Source: Hymenopus coronatus (Eukaryota; Arthropoda; Insecta; Mantodea; Hymenopodidae). Taken from it: a stretch of DNA of 64,000 bases. The notes below the pieces were generated by a model that saw only the letters and a program-made list of their open reading frames with translations, was not told where the DNA came from and made no database searches. Location of the stretch: assembly GCA_030762935.1 (NCBI GenBank), contig CM060895.1, forward strand, positions 40,167,001 to 40,231,000. Direction: 5' to 3'. A program made the translations under genes and the position numbers. Positions 32,538 through 43,757 of the stretch are shown one piece after another. Position 1 is the stretch's first letter, and every line of letters begins with the position of its first letter.

Positions 32538-33114
32538 TTCTAAGGTTTAACATACAGAAATCTTCTGATCGTTGCATTACTTCGTTACTCCCATCTCCAG
32601 GGATAAAGATGATACATCTAGGCAATCAACCTACGAGAAGGACAAATAATAATTTGTTTTTCATACCATAAAATAGTAATTTGACACCTGTAGAGTTGCA
32701 CAAAGGCTCTGAAATTAATGAGGGGCATGATGCTGCATGTTTTTATCTGGATAATGCACTCAATGGTTCATTAAGAGTTCTCTTATTCTTCTTTCTTAAC
32801 AATGTTTTGGAAACGACTGGCCGTTGTGAGCTCTTAAGAAAGTTTCCATCTGTCTAGCCAATTTCGCTATCCCACAGAAGGTTATACTGTAATTACCGTG
32901 GCCATCTGACGCCAGATAACGAACTGTAGTTCTTATTTTATGTACAAGGTCCGTCTTGCGTATAATCCTCACTAAAGTAAAACGCGAGTGAATTTGAATT
33001 TCGTATTTTACATAGTCTTAACCATTATGTTCTACTTTCAAATAAAATATAGGATAATCGACTTTAAGTTTACTTCAACTTTTGAGGATGCAGAACCAAA
33101 TGCAATTTTTCTTA
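32538..33114. other. Unassigned sequence
   Basis: No gene or repeat recognised. Confidence 0.4.
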
Positions 33115-33320
33115 TTTGTTATTCTTTTTTACTACAAATGGCACCACAGGCGATGACATTGTTGAGACATGGAATGAAGACGGAGCACCTGTGGAATGCG
33201 ATGGCGACGGAAACCGGAGAACCCGGAGAAAACCCCTCCCTTTGTCCACCACAAATCTTAAATGATGTCGCTTGGATCGGAACCTGGTCCGTCTAGGTGA
33301 GAGGTCAGTGGTCCAACCAA
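33115..33320 (-). mobile_element. tRNA-derived SINE, family S3
   Basis: The minus strand shows GGACCACTGACCTCTCACCT (A-box region), CAGGTTCCGATCC (B-box-like), ATTTGTGGTGGACAAAGGGA and TCTCCGGGTTCTCCGGTTTC. It keeps a better head than the 27-kb copies. The tail meets a T run near 33115. Confidence 0.82.
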
Positions 33321-33339
33321 ATGCTTCTAAATTGTGAAC

Positions 33340-33575
33340 GTATTTTCTTGAAAACCTTCCTGTCGCATCCTTGGAAGATGCTGATCTTAAAATATCAAGT
33401 TTAATATTCAACCGACTTTTCGTTTTTGAGTTGCACTGTTCACAGATACACACGGACGCACGACACTCATGGGTCTTTTTCTAAAAATATTTCTGGATTC
33501 AGGAGACCTCAAAACATATTTCCTGTGAAATCCCAACATGGAATTTTTTGATGGCATAATATGTGGGGAGAAAGT
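33340..33575 (+). mobile_element. HER repeat, plus orientation, 3' end only
   Basis: From CGTATTTTCTTGAAAACCTT to GTGGGGAGAAAGT; the palindrome is mostly deleted. Confidence 0.82.
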
Positions 33576-35062
33576 AAAAATTAACCAAAATAGCAATGAG
33601 TGTAAATGAACGTGAGAGCATTAAGTTTTTATTGATGATTGGATATGGGGATAACTTATTTAGTTGCTATAGCAATGCTTGTTCTGTAAAATGTTACTTG
33701 AGGTTAGAGTGTCATTTAGAAATGTTTCCGACGACTTTAGAACTTGCGCAACTATATAAACATTGCTTTGTTTGCTGATTTTTCTCTGCTGGAATAATAG
33801 TGAGGTATCAATAAAGACTGGAATCGTTTCTCTGACATTACTTGTATTACTTGACAATTATCTGTTAACTGTTTCGCATTTTCGTAGATTCACACAGTGA
33901 GAATAAAAATATCCCTACTGATTTATTTCCCGATAAAAGTTTAATCCTTTTAGTGGCTTCAATAGGGACCACCCCAGTATTTACTTTTCTCCTTGCTACA
34001 TATGCAGTGGTTCCAAATGTATATTTGTTCCAAATTTCGAATGGCCCAGTAATGTAATCTAAATCGTATTTCTAAATTTTTGCAATTTTTATCTTGTGTG
34101 GATTCTTTTTGAAGTGGTGTCTTTACATCCTTTGCTGCATCCTCTTTTTGTACATTCTTTGAGTGTACTGCACCAAACTTTATATATATTCTCTTAAAGA
34201 ATAAAAATATATTTACAATTTACAGCAAGTGACTGTAGTAATGCTATACACTATTAGCTAAAACATAAGTATAGTAATATGTTTAGAACATTTACAAAAT
34301 AGGTACCATACTGGTTACTTCTACATTTCCCGACATCATTCAGGCATGCTGGCTGTGTCTCCTATTATTTAACCTGGGCCCACCCTGTCCTAAACCATAG
34401 GCGAGATAGAGCACCTAGTGCACTCTTCACGACAGGATATTTCTGACCGTGAAATACAGCCTGTCCGAGTGGCAAGGGGTAAATTGATTTTAACATGGTT
34501 GTTAAAATAAATGGTTTTTATATCAGAATTTCTTCTAATTTAACAGGCTTTTCAGGTTTTTATAATACCATTCCAGAAAACAGACAAAAATGATCTGTGT
34601 CTAAAAGGGTTAAGCTACACTGCAATCTGATATTCTGACAGAAAAGTAAACTCGAAGTACTCGTAGGCAAATTTATGACAAACGTGTGCAGTCTGCAGTT
34701 AGTTAAAGAAGATTGGAAATAATTCAAGGGTTGCTAAAGATAATTAAAGTACGAAAACGCTTCGTTGAACATACAAACATATCCATTTTCCGTGTTAATT
34801 CGAGGTGAGGACATACCAGTAATTATATGATTTGTGGGGTGTAATATTTGCCTTCAGCGAAGCAGTGACTAAATTAATCGATCCCTTAAATTGGGGCAAC
34901 GCCTGGATTTTGCAGTAAACTGCAACTGCGTCGGCTTCTAGACGGACATTTCAGGCGTGCCGTTCTCATTAAAGATCTGCCAATCATTTGTACCAAAAAT
35001 ACTTGTCAACATTGAGAGTAATTTCTTCAAATACTCACAGATTAAAGGATGGATTTATAAAA
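33576..35062. other. Unassigned sequence, longest repeat-poor stretch
   Basis: About 1.5 kb with no recognised repeat or gene. Composition is slightly GC-richer at 34330-34480, without identifiable protein. Confidence 0.4.
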
Positions 35063-35720
35063 AATGACGTGTTTCATTGTCATCTCTCTCTACCTGCTTA
35101 CAAACTTTCCTTACAACAGATTATGCGCCTATCTCCGTCATGCTAATCAAGATAAAAAATGAAATTGGAGTTTTATTTATGGATGCTCTTTAATTTCTGC
35201 GGTTCTCAGCGTCCCATTCTATACTGATCGTGAAAGACCGCTTAATATTGCTCAGAGACCTGTTTATAAGGCTTGAGGTTCTTTTACGTACCGTAAATCT
35301 ACGACACGGGACAACGGCTTTATTTCCCTTCCGAAGCAAGCCAAGCTAAGCAATTTTACCAATCCATCGTCCTCCGCTGGATTTGAACCCGTGACCTTGG
35401 GTATAATCAAGATAAGCATTGGCAGAAATTGTCTTATTACTTAGTTTCTTACAAGTAGAAGGGAAATAAGAAAGTACATTCGGCAGAACGATTGTCAATT
35501 TTTTTAAAAGCTGGTTACTATGCGATGCAATTGAAATTCGACTTTCGTTTCATTACCAGGAGTAAAATGCGAAACGAATGAACTTCTATAATGAACGAAT
35601 TACTATAAGTAATTTAAAGTTGAAAACATAGCAAGGAATATCTTAGAAATCATTAACTCTACAAAAAAAAAAAAAAAAAATGTATCGGACTTAAATTGTG
35701 TGTTTTAACAATAATCTACT
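35063..35720 (+). mobile_element. HER repeat, plus orientation, split by a SINE
   Basis: The left part 35063-35155 (GACGTGTTTCATTGTCATCT to TGCTAATCAAGATAA) and right part 35404-35720 are continuous except for the SINE at 35156-35403. It ends near AACAATAATCTACTC, where an S1 SINE lies. The 3' half is absent. Confidence 0.83.
35156..35403 (-). mobile_element. tRNA-derived SINE, S2a, with 12-bp duplication
   Basis: Flanked by a perfect repeat TAATCAAGATAA at 35144-35155 and 35404-35415. On the minus strand it begins at the B-box (CACGGGTTCAAATCC), so the A-box head is truncated, and it ends in an A-rich tail. It sits inside a HER copy and is therefore younger. Confidence 0.93.
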
Positions 35721-35721
35721 C

Positions 35722-35920
35722 TTTTTTTTTTTTGGATAGCTTAACGTCCTTTAACCTAGTTGGTCCATATCTTACGATGAATGAAACCAGTGAAATGATG
35801 CTCAAATAATCTTCGGATCCATGGAGCTGAAAGTCACACGAAAACAAAACCTTATCTGGGCAACTCATCCTAAGGGAGATTCGAACTCGTGACTGTTGAA
35901 TATGAGGGAGATACGCGGGT
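35722..35920 (-). mobile_element. tRNA-derived SINE, family S1
   Basis: CGTCCTTTAACCTAGTTGGT, ATGGAGCTGAAAGTCACACG and the reversed head GAGATTCGAACTCGTGAC on the plus strand; preceded by a T run. Confidence 0.82.
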
Positions 35921-36562
35921 ACCTTTTTTTGTAATGAGTTTTTGATTCAAAACTCAAGAAGTTATACCAAGAACTGTTTTCAAAGTATCTATTACTCTCT
36001 AGGGTTATGTTTATCGTATATCGTAACTGTAAAATCGCGCATCATATTCAACTTAAATTATCGCACACTTCCATCCGGATCGTACAGGTTGGCAATACTG
36101 AAACGTAGGAAATTTATATTCGTATCAAAACCTCCCTTTAAATTCCTGAATAAATCAAAACTTGCTCTTTCAGACAGAATCCAGCATTCCAAAATATCCC
36201 GTTATAAACATTGCTTCAAGCAAAGTATTGAGAGCGAAGACGTCTGGAGAGGGAGTAGTCACGAAAAGCACTTGTGATCTCGCTCTTTCCCAACGTCTAC
36301 CCTCTGCTGAGAGGGGAAGTGAGAGGACTCATTGCTGTCATCATAGCTTTAGCATTTCAAGAGTTTTATGCAAAAACTAGATAAGTCTAATTTCGGTCAA
36401 AAGAAGGTAAATATGCTTCAGCATTCAGAACTGTGTGAATTTATTTCATAAAATGTAATACACAAGGACCTTCAAAAGTTGATTGCATCTATCTCAACTC
36501 CTGGTTTCTGTGAGGAGCTATAAACAATTTTCTAAAGAAAATATAAATCCTTTAGTTCTTCT
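35921..36562. other. Unassigned sequence
   Basis: No repeat recognised. Two overlapping frames at 35942-36380 have no recognised similarity. Confidence 0.4.
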
Positions 36563-36840
36563 ATTTTTTTTTTATTTTTTTTATTTTTTTTATGTAGTTT
36601 AACGTCCTTTAACCTGGTTGGTCATCTTGGACGTTGAATGAAATTGGTGAAATGATGATCAAATGATCTCGAGGTCCATGGAGCTTAAAGTTACTCGAGA
36701 TTCGGCTTCTCAAGATAAGCGAAAACCTCGAAAAGAAACCTTATCCGGGTAATTCACCCTAAGAGAGACTAGAACTCACGACCTGATGGATATGAGGCAG
36801 ACACGCTACCACCACACTACCCTGGCGGGCTTGTTTATTC
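36563..36840 (-). mobile_element. tRNA-derived SINE, family S1, complete
   Basis: The full body with long T-rich tail (36565-36592), TTTAACCTGGTTGGTCATCT and head GAGACTAGAACTCACGACC to CACACTACCCTGGCGGGC. It is the most complete S1 head in the window (A-box read on the minus strand: GGTAGTGTGGTGGTAGCG). Confidence 0.88.
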
Positions 36841-36904
36841 TTGTCTAGGAGCTACAATGAATATATTACAGATGCTGCTTAGCACCCATTGTCGTTCTAT
36901 GGGG

Positions 36905-37175
36905 AACGGAAATGGAGTTTTATTTAACTGATGTGGTTCTTAGCGACCCATTCTATGCTGGGCGTGAAAGACCACTTAATTTTGCTCAGAGGCCTCTTTT
37001 ATCAGGCTTGAGGTTATTTTACGTGCCGTAAATCTACGACACGGGACCAATGGCTTTACTTCCCTTCCAAAGGAAGCCATGTTAAGGATTTTTACGCTCG
37101 AAAAAAAGCCATCGTCCTCCGCCGCGACCTTGGGGATATGAAGTTAGCATGGTTATCACTACAACACGAAGGACG
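36905..37175 (-). mobile_element. tRNA-derived SINE, subfamily S2a, B-box deleted
   Basis: Body as at 29018-29280 (CTGGGCGTGAAAGACCACTT, CTCTTTTATCAGGCTTGAGG). In the head GTGTTGTAGTGATAACCATG is present on the minus strand, but the GGGTTCAAATCC block is missing, replaced by a short GGTCGCGGCGG junction. It could not use an internal pol III promoter as it stands. Confidence 0.85.
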
Positions 37176-37225
37176 ATTATTATCGTTTCATGCTGTTTAG
37201 TTCCCATTGTATTAGCAGCTGCGCT

Positions 37226-37497
37226 ACGCTTGTGTGCGAGACAATATTCAACGTGTGCAGATTTCCCTTGGATCGTTAAAAGAGTTTCAGAACTCAGCCA
37301 GGTTATTTCAAGTTAAAACCTGCCAGTGAACTGGCGAGAGTGACCTTCGCGTTACACGTTTTGCATCAGCTGAGACTGAGGGGTCTCGCTCATTGCGAGG
37401 AGTAAAACATACTCTCGCCCAGTTCACCACTGGCAGGTTTTAACTTGAAATAGCCCCGTTGAGTTCAACTCTTTTAAAGTACCGAGAGATACCCGCC
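37226..37497. mobile_element. Foldback/MITE element with arms of about 90 bp
   Basis: The left arm (37226-37335) and right arm (37411-37497) are inverted copies: TTTCAAGTTAAAACCTGCCA on the left and its complement on the right, together with CAGTGAACTGGCGAGAG and the ACTCTTTTAA block. The 75-bp loop holds CATCAGCTGAGACTGAGGGG. No coding capacity. A relative lies at 48508-48715. Confidence 0.85.
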
Positions 37498-37499
37498 AA

Positions 37500-38035
37500 A
37501 TCCAGTTTGATTAAAATTCCATATGTTCACGATATTAAAGGCATTATATGGCAAATAAGATGTATGGGAATATCCTCTAAAGACCTGTTTATTCTGAATG
37601 AATTTTTCTGAATGTTGCGTAACTAGTAAACCGTAAGAGATAGACAAAAGCTTACTGGACAAAACTTTAGGTCTTGTAAAAGCACACATTATACTTTTTT
37701 TTCCCTAGAGTTGACCGTTTCCTTGTTATTGGTCTTAATTTCAGTCTGTCTAAACGGGAGGTAATCTTAGGTATAATCTCTCCTTTTCTCTTTTCTGATC
37801 GTGCAAAGCGAACCAAATTTCAATTGTTTCACAGAATGACCATTTTTTTTTTATTTTTGCAAAATTTGACTCTAACTTTACTCAAATGTACGTATTACCT
37901 TATTTCTCTTCTGCTTAGAAGAAGCTAATACTATGATTTCTGCTAAGGTTTATCTCGATTTCTACGATGCACTTAAAGAAATAATCTTCTGTAACCTTAG
38001 TTTATAGAGGAGGACATGTGAAAGGAACACATTTG
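37500..38035 (-). mobile_element. HER repeat, minus orientation, lacking palindrome end
   Basis: It starts mid-element (TTGATTAAAATTCCATATGT), abutting the foldback element, and ends GGACATGTGAAAGGAACACA. It is the subfamily with CGTGCAAAGCGAACCAAAT. Confidence 0.8.
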
Positions 38036-38752
38036 GGGTGAACAGATTTAAGTAGTTAAACCAATAAAACCCTCAATTGCTTTTTGAATTAGTTTTGCAT
38101 AGCTCTACAGAAGTAAAACGGATTTGCTTCTGTCAATTTTATTAACATAGATTTTGTTAAGTTTTATTTTTTTAAGAAGTCCCTGGAGTTTGTTGGAAAT
38201 GAAACTCAAAACTGTTTGTGTAAGAAAATCGGCGTACAGAGTTCGTTACGCTTTAACGACCCACTAACAGAAGCCTGTGTTGGGAACGCCGCAAACGATC
38301 CATGTTGACACAAAAGTTTGCATAGATAAATGTATAGCTTGATTTACAGTCAACAGCAGCGACTTAGGATAATGGTGGCAGCCTCCGGTAATTAATGACT
38401 ATCCGAGCCTTTTGTGGCACTAACAGCGCGATAGTCAGCTATGTATCTCCCGCGATGTGAAGAGATCGTAACCTACCACAAAATATATTGCTTGTTATAG
38501 TGTAACACAAACACGCTTTCTCCTGGGGAGAACAAAATATGAAGGCTGAAGTTTGCTCAACGATATAAAGGCATATCGTGATAGCAATTTCTGTCTTATG
38601 GGATGCAGTGTACAGAAGCATTAGCGGAAAACCCTTCTGCCGTATAGTGGAACATTATTCAAAGCAATATTTTCATTGCAAGTATTCGGAACGTTTTACA
38701 AACCCTTAAAATAAGCCTATCAACCTAAAACAGGAGGTTTTCACACATTTTT
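38036..38752. other. Unassigned sequence
   Basis: No gene or repeat recognised. Confidence 0.4.
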
Positions 38753-39612
38753 ACTTTCTCTATAAGTACTATGCACATAGTGTATAGAGAAGGTATTGCA
38801 CTCCACTCAAAAATTCGATACCGAGATTTCACCGGAAATATATGTTTTAGGGTCCCCTATATCCAAAAAAAGTGTTTTCAGAAAAAGGTCCGTGTGTGTC
38901 CGTGTGTCTGTGAACACGATAACTCAAAAACGAAAAGTCGATAAAATAACAAACTTGGCATTTAAGTTTAGTATCTTCCAAGGATGCGACACGAAGATTT
39001 GAGAAAAATCCCTCCACTCCAAACTACCCTTTAGGTACATGGAAAAATTTTGAAAATTTTGATTTTCTCAAAAATGGCTCTAACGACTTTGATTAAAATT
39101 TCGTATATAAAATATATTTACCTGACAAATAAAATGCTTATCATGAATTTTCTGGGAATAGTCTCTGAAGACTAGTTTATTCTGGATGAATTTTACTGAA
39201 TTTGGATAACTGCTAAACCATAAGAGATGGACAAAAACTTACCACACAAAAATTGTAGAGCACATTAAAACACACAATTTATGTCATATACATTTTTTTC
39301 GTGGAATTGATCGTTTTTAATATATTCCTTGCTTTTTGTTTCAGCTTTGAAAAACTTATACCTTTCTCATGCAGGAATTTGTCAACTCCTGTCCATACAA
39401 CCAAAGCAACTTTAGTCACATAGCCACCAGCTTTTGACTATCACTTTAACCTATGGTACTCCCTTATTTCACTTCTACCTACAAGGAAGCAAGTAATAAG
39501 ATTATTTCTGCCAATTTTTTCTCGATTAGAATGAAGTAAAGAGAAGCATAAGCTTTTTAACAAAAATTAGTTGCAGAGATATAGAGAAAGTCATGTGAAT
39601 GGAACACATCAG
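38753..39612 (-). mobile_element. HER repeat, complete, minus orientation
   Basis: ACTTTCTCTATAAGTACTAT to GTAGAGAAAGT-type end AGAGAAAGTCATGTGAATGG...CACATCAG, 860 bp. Palindrome intact except one mismatch. Confidence 0.9.
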
Positions 39613-39621
39613 TTTTTTTAT

Positions 39622-40841
39622 TTTACCTAACACGTAGGTATAATGTACATAGTAGGTACCCACAGAAGGTATTGTATTCCACCCATAAATTCAATACCAA
39701 TATTTCTCCCGAAATACATGCTTTTAGGACCCGTGAATAAAAATAATGTTTTTAAAAAAAGGGCCAGTGAGTGTGTGTGTGAGTATGCGCGCGCGCGTGC
39801 GTGTGTGTACAGCGTAAATAAATAAACGTAAATAGTTAAAACCAAGCTTGGTACTAAGTTTAGTGTCTTCCAAGGAATACACGATTTTCAGAAAAATTCC
39901 CTTTACATGGAGATTTATGAAACGTTTGTTTTTCTTAAAAGTTTTGCGTAAAATACCGTATATTAAAACTATTTACGCGACAGATAAGATGTATATCTTA
40001 TATTTTCTGGGAATAGCTTCTGAAGATCTCTTCATTCTGGAAGAATTTTGCATAACTGGCAAACCTTAAGAGATATGCCAAAGTTTACTACATAGAAATG
40101 TAGATCTTGTCAAAACATAGAATTTTTTATGCGGAGCTGTTAAACTTATTGGTTTCAATTTTAAGACAATTTTTCTTTCCTCAAACAGGGCATCCATTTT
40201 CCTTTCGTTTTACTCTTAGCCACCAAAGAGAACCGAATTTCAATGGCAATCGCATAGCGACGGCTTTTAGAAAATTTGGCTGCCACTTTAGTGTATACCC
40301 TTAATTCCCTTCTACTTGCAAGAAAGCGTCGCCCTCCGTGGTATACTGGTTACCATGCTAGCCTCCAAAAATCCAAGATTGTAGGTTCAAACCTGGCGAA
40401 GGTTGATGCACTTTTTCGGACGCAAAAATACTTAGCAGGGCTTCCTTTGGAAGGGAAGTAAAGCCGGTGATCCCGTGTACGTAAAAGAACCACATAGCTT
40501 TAAAGAAAACCATTTCTGGGCAAAATTACGCCATTTCACATCTGCAAGTTGTGATTTTGTCCTACAGTGCCATCTATGGGCGGCCAACCAATCCCTCATC
40601 ACCATGGCGCATAACGACGAACTCAAGAACTTGAAGTTCAAATCCGATCAAGGAGACCTCGTAACGATGCCCTATGCTCCACTTAGGTGCTACAGGAAGT
40701 GACTTAACTACTAGAAAGCAAGTAATAAGAACATTTCTGCGTATGTTATCTCGATTAGCATGAAGTAGATATAGGAATAAGATTTTGTAAAAAGTTTGCA
40801 TGCAAAATAGGTAGAGAAAGTCACATGAATGGAACTCAAGA
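39622..40841 (-). mobile_element. HER repeat, minus orientation, split by a SINE
   Basis: It begins with a mutated palindrome (CCTAACACGTAGGTATAATG) directly after the previous HER. The body continues to TCTACTTGCAAGAAAGC, is interrupted by a SINE (40328-40712), and resumes AGAAAGCAAGTAATAAGAAC to AGGTAGAGAAAGTCACATGA. Two HER copies thus stand head to tail in the same orientation. Confidence 0.85.
40328..40712 (+). mobile_element. tRNA-derived SINE, subfamily S2b, full length, with duplication
   Basis: The head GTCGCCCTCCGTGGTATACT then GGTTACCATGC (A-box region) and AGGTTCAAACCTGG (B-box) is followed by GGCTTCCTTTGGAAGGGAAG and then a tail unlike S2a (ACCATGGCGCATAACGACGA, CCCTATGCTCCACTTAGGTG). 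AGAAAGC flanks it at 40321-40327 and 40713-40719. At 385 bp it is the best complete S2 copy here. The 69- to 105-codon frames across it are artefacts. Confidence 0.92.
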
Positions 40842-41111
40842 TTATCAGATATGCTTCTTCTTTGAGAGTTGAAGGTTAATATTTTCAGCATTTACTATAA
40901 GATAAGAATTTTAGGGCATCTTGCCGGCGGCTGTCGATACTCTTGCCTAGTGGAAAGAGGCCGCGAGAGGGGTTATCTTATAATTTAACGACCCTACAGC
41001 TGATTATCTAATGTTACACGAGAGATTTTTTAAATCTCGAATCTAATTTATCTCTCGCCGTATTATTTATAAACATAATTATAAAGTGGTCTTATAAGAA
41101 GATTTCGACTA

Positions 41112-41400
41112 TCCCCATAACGCAGTGGTAGCATGGAACCAGATTCGATTCCCGGCGGGAGCATGGGGATTTTGTCCTGATCAGAATTCTTCTCAGGTAT
41201 GGGTTTTTTGTCCCTTCATCTCCATTCTAGGGAAGTCTCTGACAAACCACTGCGGAACTCGCATCACCCTACATAGTCGCCTCGGTCGAGTTATGGTCTC
41301 TCCCATGATTCCGTCCGGGTTCCAATCAACCTTGGGGTTGATCGTCTTTAGTGTGAAACATTGCCTTTGTTCGTTATGAATGTAATTTCTTACAGTCCTA
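41112..41400 (+). mobile_element. tRNA-derived SINE, family S4
   Basis: The head retains a perfect 7-bp acceptor-like stem, TCCCCAT (41112-41118) against ATGGGGA (41163-41169), enclosing CGCAGTGGTAGCATGG (A-box-like) and AGATTCGATTCCCGG (B-box-like). The enclosed region is too short for a functional tRNA. The body runs through TCTGACAAACCACTGCGGAA and TCCGTCCGGGTTCCAATCAA. This is the only clear copy of the family in the window; the 3' limit is approximate. Confidence 0.75.
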
Positions 41401-41614
41401 TGATAATCCCAATCAAGGATAAAAATCTCGATACAGAAATGGCAAATATTGGAAAAGATTACATTTTGAATTTTCTTAACCATCTAACAATATTGCAAGT
41501 TCTGGAAATGGTTTATAGTCTTGTAGTATATTTGGTTGGGAAACAACGTCATGGCCGATTAATACTAGACGAAATGTCAAACCATCGTACGTTCCCTTTT
41601 TGTCCATAATTGTA

Positions 41615-42345
41615 CGAGGTAAGTCCAGAAAGTAAGTTCCGTTTCAATTTATCTCCGCTGCAGCGCTGCGATCGCAGTTCCGCACATGCGCAGTAGACGC
41701 TCTGTATCAAGGAGAAGAAACGTGCGCCATTTTGAGATCCCTGTCAGCCACATACGCTTTGTGGTGCTTGTTTACAATATCGGTGTTGATTGAAAATCCC
41801 GCCGCTTGTGAAATCAGATCTGTGATTAATTTTCTGAATGCTATGAAAGTGAAACCAATTGAAATTTATCGGCAAATTTGCGAAGTTTACGGACAAAATG
41901 CGATGAGTGATTGAATGGTGAGAAGATGGGTCCGGCAGTTCAATGAAGGACGTAGTGAAGTGCACGATGAAGAACGAAGTGGGTGTCCATCTTTGGTTAC
42001 AGAAGAACTGGTTCACGCGATTGATGACAAGATCCAGGAAAACTGCAAGTTTACAATTAGTGCTCTCGCTATGGAATTTCCCCAAATCTCACGATCACTA
42101 ATTCATGAAATTGTAATCGAAAAACTGAAAATATTTCCAACTTTTTGAAGACACAGGCGGCAAACTTCTATGAAGATGGTATACAAAAAATTGTGTCACG
42201 CTATGACAAATGCCTGCAAAATTTCGGCAGTTATGTGGAAAAGTAGTTTAAGAATTGTAGAATTTTGTGCAATAAATAATTATTCTGTAGCTGTACACAA
42301 TTTAATTTTATTACCAAACGGAACTTACTTTCTCAATGTACCTCG
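41615..42345 (+). mobile_element. Mariner deletion derivative (731 bp) with good TIRs
   Basis: The left end CGAGGTAAGTCCAGAAAGTA and inverted right end CGAGGTACATTGAGAAAGTA, both followed by AGTTCCGTTT, form TIRs of about 30 bp. TA at 41613-41614 and 42346-42347 is the target duplication. The interior encodes only the two ends of the transposase. Confidence 0.92.
41790..42246 (+). pseudogene. Mariner transposase, catalytic core deleted
   Basis: The N-terminal DNA-binding part is legible: ACEIRSVINFLNAMKVKPIE, IYRQICEVYGQNAMSD, a stop, then MVRRWVRQFNEGRSEVHDEE and SLVTEELVHAIDDKIQ. After LIHEIVIEKLKI the sequence jumps to the extreme C-terminus (AANFYEDGIQKIVSRYDKCL, ending YVEK and a stop at 42244-42246). 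All three catalytic Asp motifs are missing. Any movement would have depended on a transposase supplied elsewhere. Confidence 0.9.
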
Positions 42346-42663
42346 TATATATAAAAAAATTGGAAAACTGATGAATATGAAGTTTGTCCTCTCCCAGGCC
42401 AGAAGTGTTGTTTATTGAAGAAGAAAATATTCTGTGTAGAAATGTGTGACTCGCTTTTAAGTATTAAGTGGCGAGGTATACTAAAACTTAAATGAAACCA
42501 TGCCACTACCATAGCTAGTTCAAAAGAAAATCTTACTGCCTCTCCACATATATGTCACATTAGACATACGATATCCATAAAATAAAGATCGTTTGGTTTT
42601 AATACATCAATAATATTATTAATAGTATATGTATAGACATTATCTCAGAAATTTAAGCCTACT

Positions 42664-43090
42664 TTACTTCTCCATATAATTACCTAAAGTATTTAAGCAT
42701 TTGTCATATCTGTCCACGAACTTTAGAATACTCGAGTTGTAGTTGATCGCTGCCAATTCATTAAGCAAATATCTTCGGACACGATTTCACCAACCAAAGC
42801 AACGGAATTGTTTGGGAAATAAATCTGTAAATCACCTTGGGTTACACCCTATCTTCCACCGCTTTCCTATCACATTATTCTTAAAAGCAAATGCTATGAA
42901 TAAACGAAGTTCATTATTAAACATTTTACAGCACTTTCTCAAATCTATTTCGTTCATTAATCTTATCATCATATACTCCCTTCAGTTGACGATACATTTC
43001 TTAAGTTTCGACCAGCAAGCATTCACAAATTTAATAAAACCCCTCACCTCACGGTTTACAGTACTTCATATCTCACAGTTCATTTTGAAC
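42664..43090 (-). pseudogene. Second mariner remnant, minus strand
   Basis: On the minus strand, REVRGFIKFVNA then (after a frameshift) MYRQLKGVYDDKINE resemble the N-terminal recognition domain, and SSILKFVDRYDKCLNTLGNY followed by MEK and TAA (42664-42666) is a mariner C-terminus. The middle, with the catalytic motifs, is not found. No clear TIRs were located. It lies 320 bp from the plus-strand derivative and belongs to the same branch. Confidence 0.7.
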
Positions 43091-43757
43091 AATCACAGGA
43101 TACATAGAACAACATTTTTGACTGCCACAACACTGAGTTAAAGATCGAGGAACTATTCAACCTTGAACAAGAACCTATAAAGAGGATTACTTCCTTATTG
43201 GTGGGGAAACAGTCTTTTACCCAACCCACAACATTCAGTTGTCCTCTCTAACGAAATGGAATCAACAAAGAGAAATATAAAACTGCAGTTCATAATTTTA
43301 TCACTACTGCAAAGTTGGGTATCAACAGCTGGTGTGTCCGAAAACAATCACGCGTTTCAATTATTCGAAACGAATCACTCAAAGTTTAAATTAGGTAACT
43401 AAATTTTGAGCCTCTCGGGGGGGGGGCTGAATTTTGTAGTTTTGCTGGTTTGCCAGAGGGAGAAAAATGTAATATTATATGGCCTAAACACAGATGTGAC
43501 TCGGCACGCATCCGAGAGTTCTTCAATAGAGAAATAAGGACAAAAAATTATATTCAGCAGCATTCCACAATACTAAAAAGTAGCAGTAGCTTCTAAAAAC
43601 CATTTGGATGTATAGATTGGAAATGTCAAATGTGATTATAAAGCAACTTTGTATTCTACCCTCGCACAATTTTGGATAAACGCTCTACGAATGCATTTTC
43701 TGGATGTAATAATGAATGCTGTCTGTTTATGAAACTGTTAGGTGTGCCGTTACTCAC
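43091..43757. other. Unassigned sequence
   Basis: A G run occurs near 43418. Otherwise unassigned; it would be intron downstream of the candidate exon 43758-43855. Confidence 0.4.

Noticed and set aside
41112..41169. Functional tRNA gene
   Set aside because: The acceptor-like stem is perfect but the enclosed arms are too short and do not pair; it is a SINE head.
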